Below, piece after piece: positions 63,108-64,000 of a stretch of 64,000 nucleotides of DNA; the first letter of the stretch is position 1; the number at the start of each line of letters is the position of its first letter. Made by a program: the position numbers and the translations under genes. The stretch covers positions 1 to 64,000 of the forward strand of contig NZ_JASOKT010000013.1 of the NCBI RefSeq assembly GCF_030216305.1, in the 5' to 3' direction. The notes below the pieces were generated by a model. It did not search any database and was not told the DNA's origin. It saw only the letters and a list, made by a program, of their open reading frames with translations. The DNA comes from Actinotignum timonense (lineage in GTDB: Bacteria; Actinomycetota; Actinomycetes; Actinomycetales; Actinomycetaceae).

Positions 63108-63170
63108 CGCGGGAGAGTGGCGAAACTTCTCGCGGGAGGGTGGCGAAACTTCCCGCGGGAAAGTAGCGGC
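63108..63170 (+). repeat. 23-bp tandem repeat, about 2.7 copies, before argH
   Basis: Units at 63108-63130 and 63131-63153 share CGCGGGAG(A/G)GTGGCGAAACTTC-type sequence; a third, diverged unit runs to 63170. It occupies the -35 region of the argH promoter. Confidence 0.75.
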
Positions 63171-63173
63171 GCT

Positions 63174-64000
<827 letters not shown>

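Overview
The window is a compact chromosomal segment from a high-GC actinobacterium. The gene order follows blocks known from Mycobacterium tuberculosis: aroG/pknL/Rv2175c-like; sigA with DUF4193, DUF3710, OB-fold, DUF3159 and a trkA pair; then thrS-pgsA-patA-pimA, yebC-ruvCAB, yajC-secDF-apt-rel and hisS. Separate ParE/ParC subunits, SepH, a FemAB protein and DUF349/DUF4192 proteins suggest a small-genome actinomycete (Actinomycetaceae-like); the genus cannot be fixed from this sequence alone. I saw no phage, insertion sequence, integrase or CRISPR array.

Layout. 1-5452: the last codons of class II DAHP synthase, a PASTA-domain Ser/Thr kinase, a short lytic transglycosylase, an Rv2175c-like DNA-binding protein, a polyprenyl diphosphate synthase and a DUF4192 protein. 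5453-15581: the principal sigma factor with a long Lys/Ala and acidic N-terminal extension, a DnaQ-like exonuclease, a DUF7455 zinc protein, topoisomerase IV ParE and ParC flanking an acetyltransferase, and a phosphodiesterase. 15592-26791: SepH, DUF4193, DUF3710, OB-fold, DUF3159, the TrkA pair, an APC-like permease, an RNA methyltransferase, RNase D, DUF3000 and FemX. 26836-33474: a glgX-treY-treZ operon for making trehalose from glycogen. 33527-34312: six tRNAs (Val-CAC, and duplicated Gly-GCC and Val-GAC with Cys-GCA). 34739-44545: Dps, thrS with the phosphatidylinositol mannoside genes, then yebC-ruvCAB. 44626-54864: yajC-secD-secF-apt-rel, an AbiEi-like orphan, DUF349, a metallo-beta-lactamase-fold hydrolase and hisS. 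54861-64000: two dynamin-like GTPases, argR-argG, an MFS pump, a nitroreductase and the start of argH.

The coding content is largely housekeeping; the unusual signal lies between genes. (1) The transglycosylase/Rv2175c-like intergenic region has three TTGTGA-type repeats exactly 19 bp apart and an 18-bp palindrome. (2) The parE promoter has six contiguous 10-bp repeats followed by a near-consensus actinobacterial LexA box. (3) Short tandem arrays unlike each other follow DUF4192, dps, argG and the nitroreductase gene; two look like copies of the preceding gene's 3' end. (4) Many genes have a -10 hexamer 6-7 nt before the start codon and no Shine-Dalgarno, which suggests leaderless mRNAs. (5) Five of nine convergent gene pairs overlap, three by sharing one CTAG for both stop codons. 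I did not find a convincing new multi-gene system; the two repeat-bearing promoters and the dynamin-like GTPase pair are the best leads.
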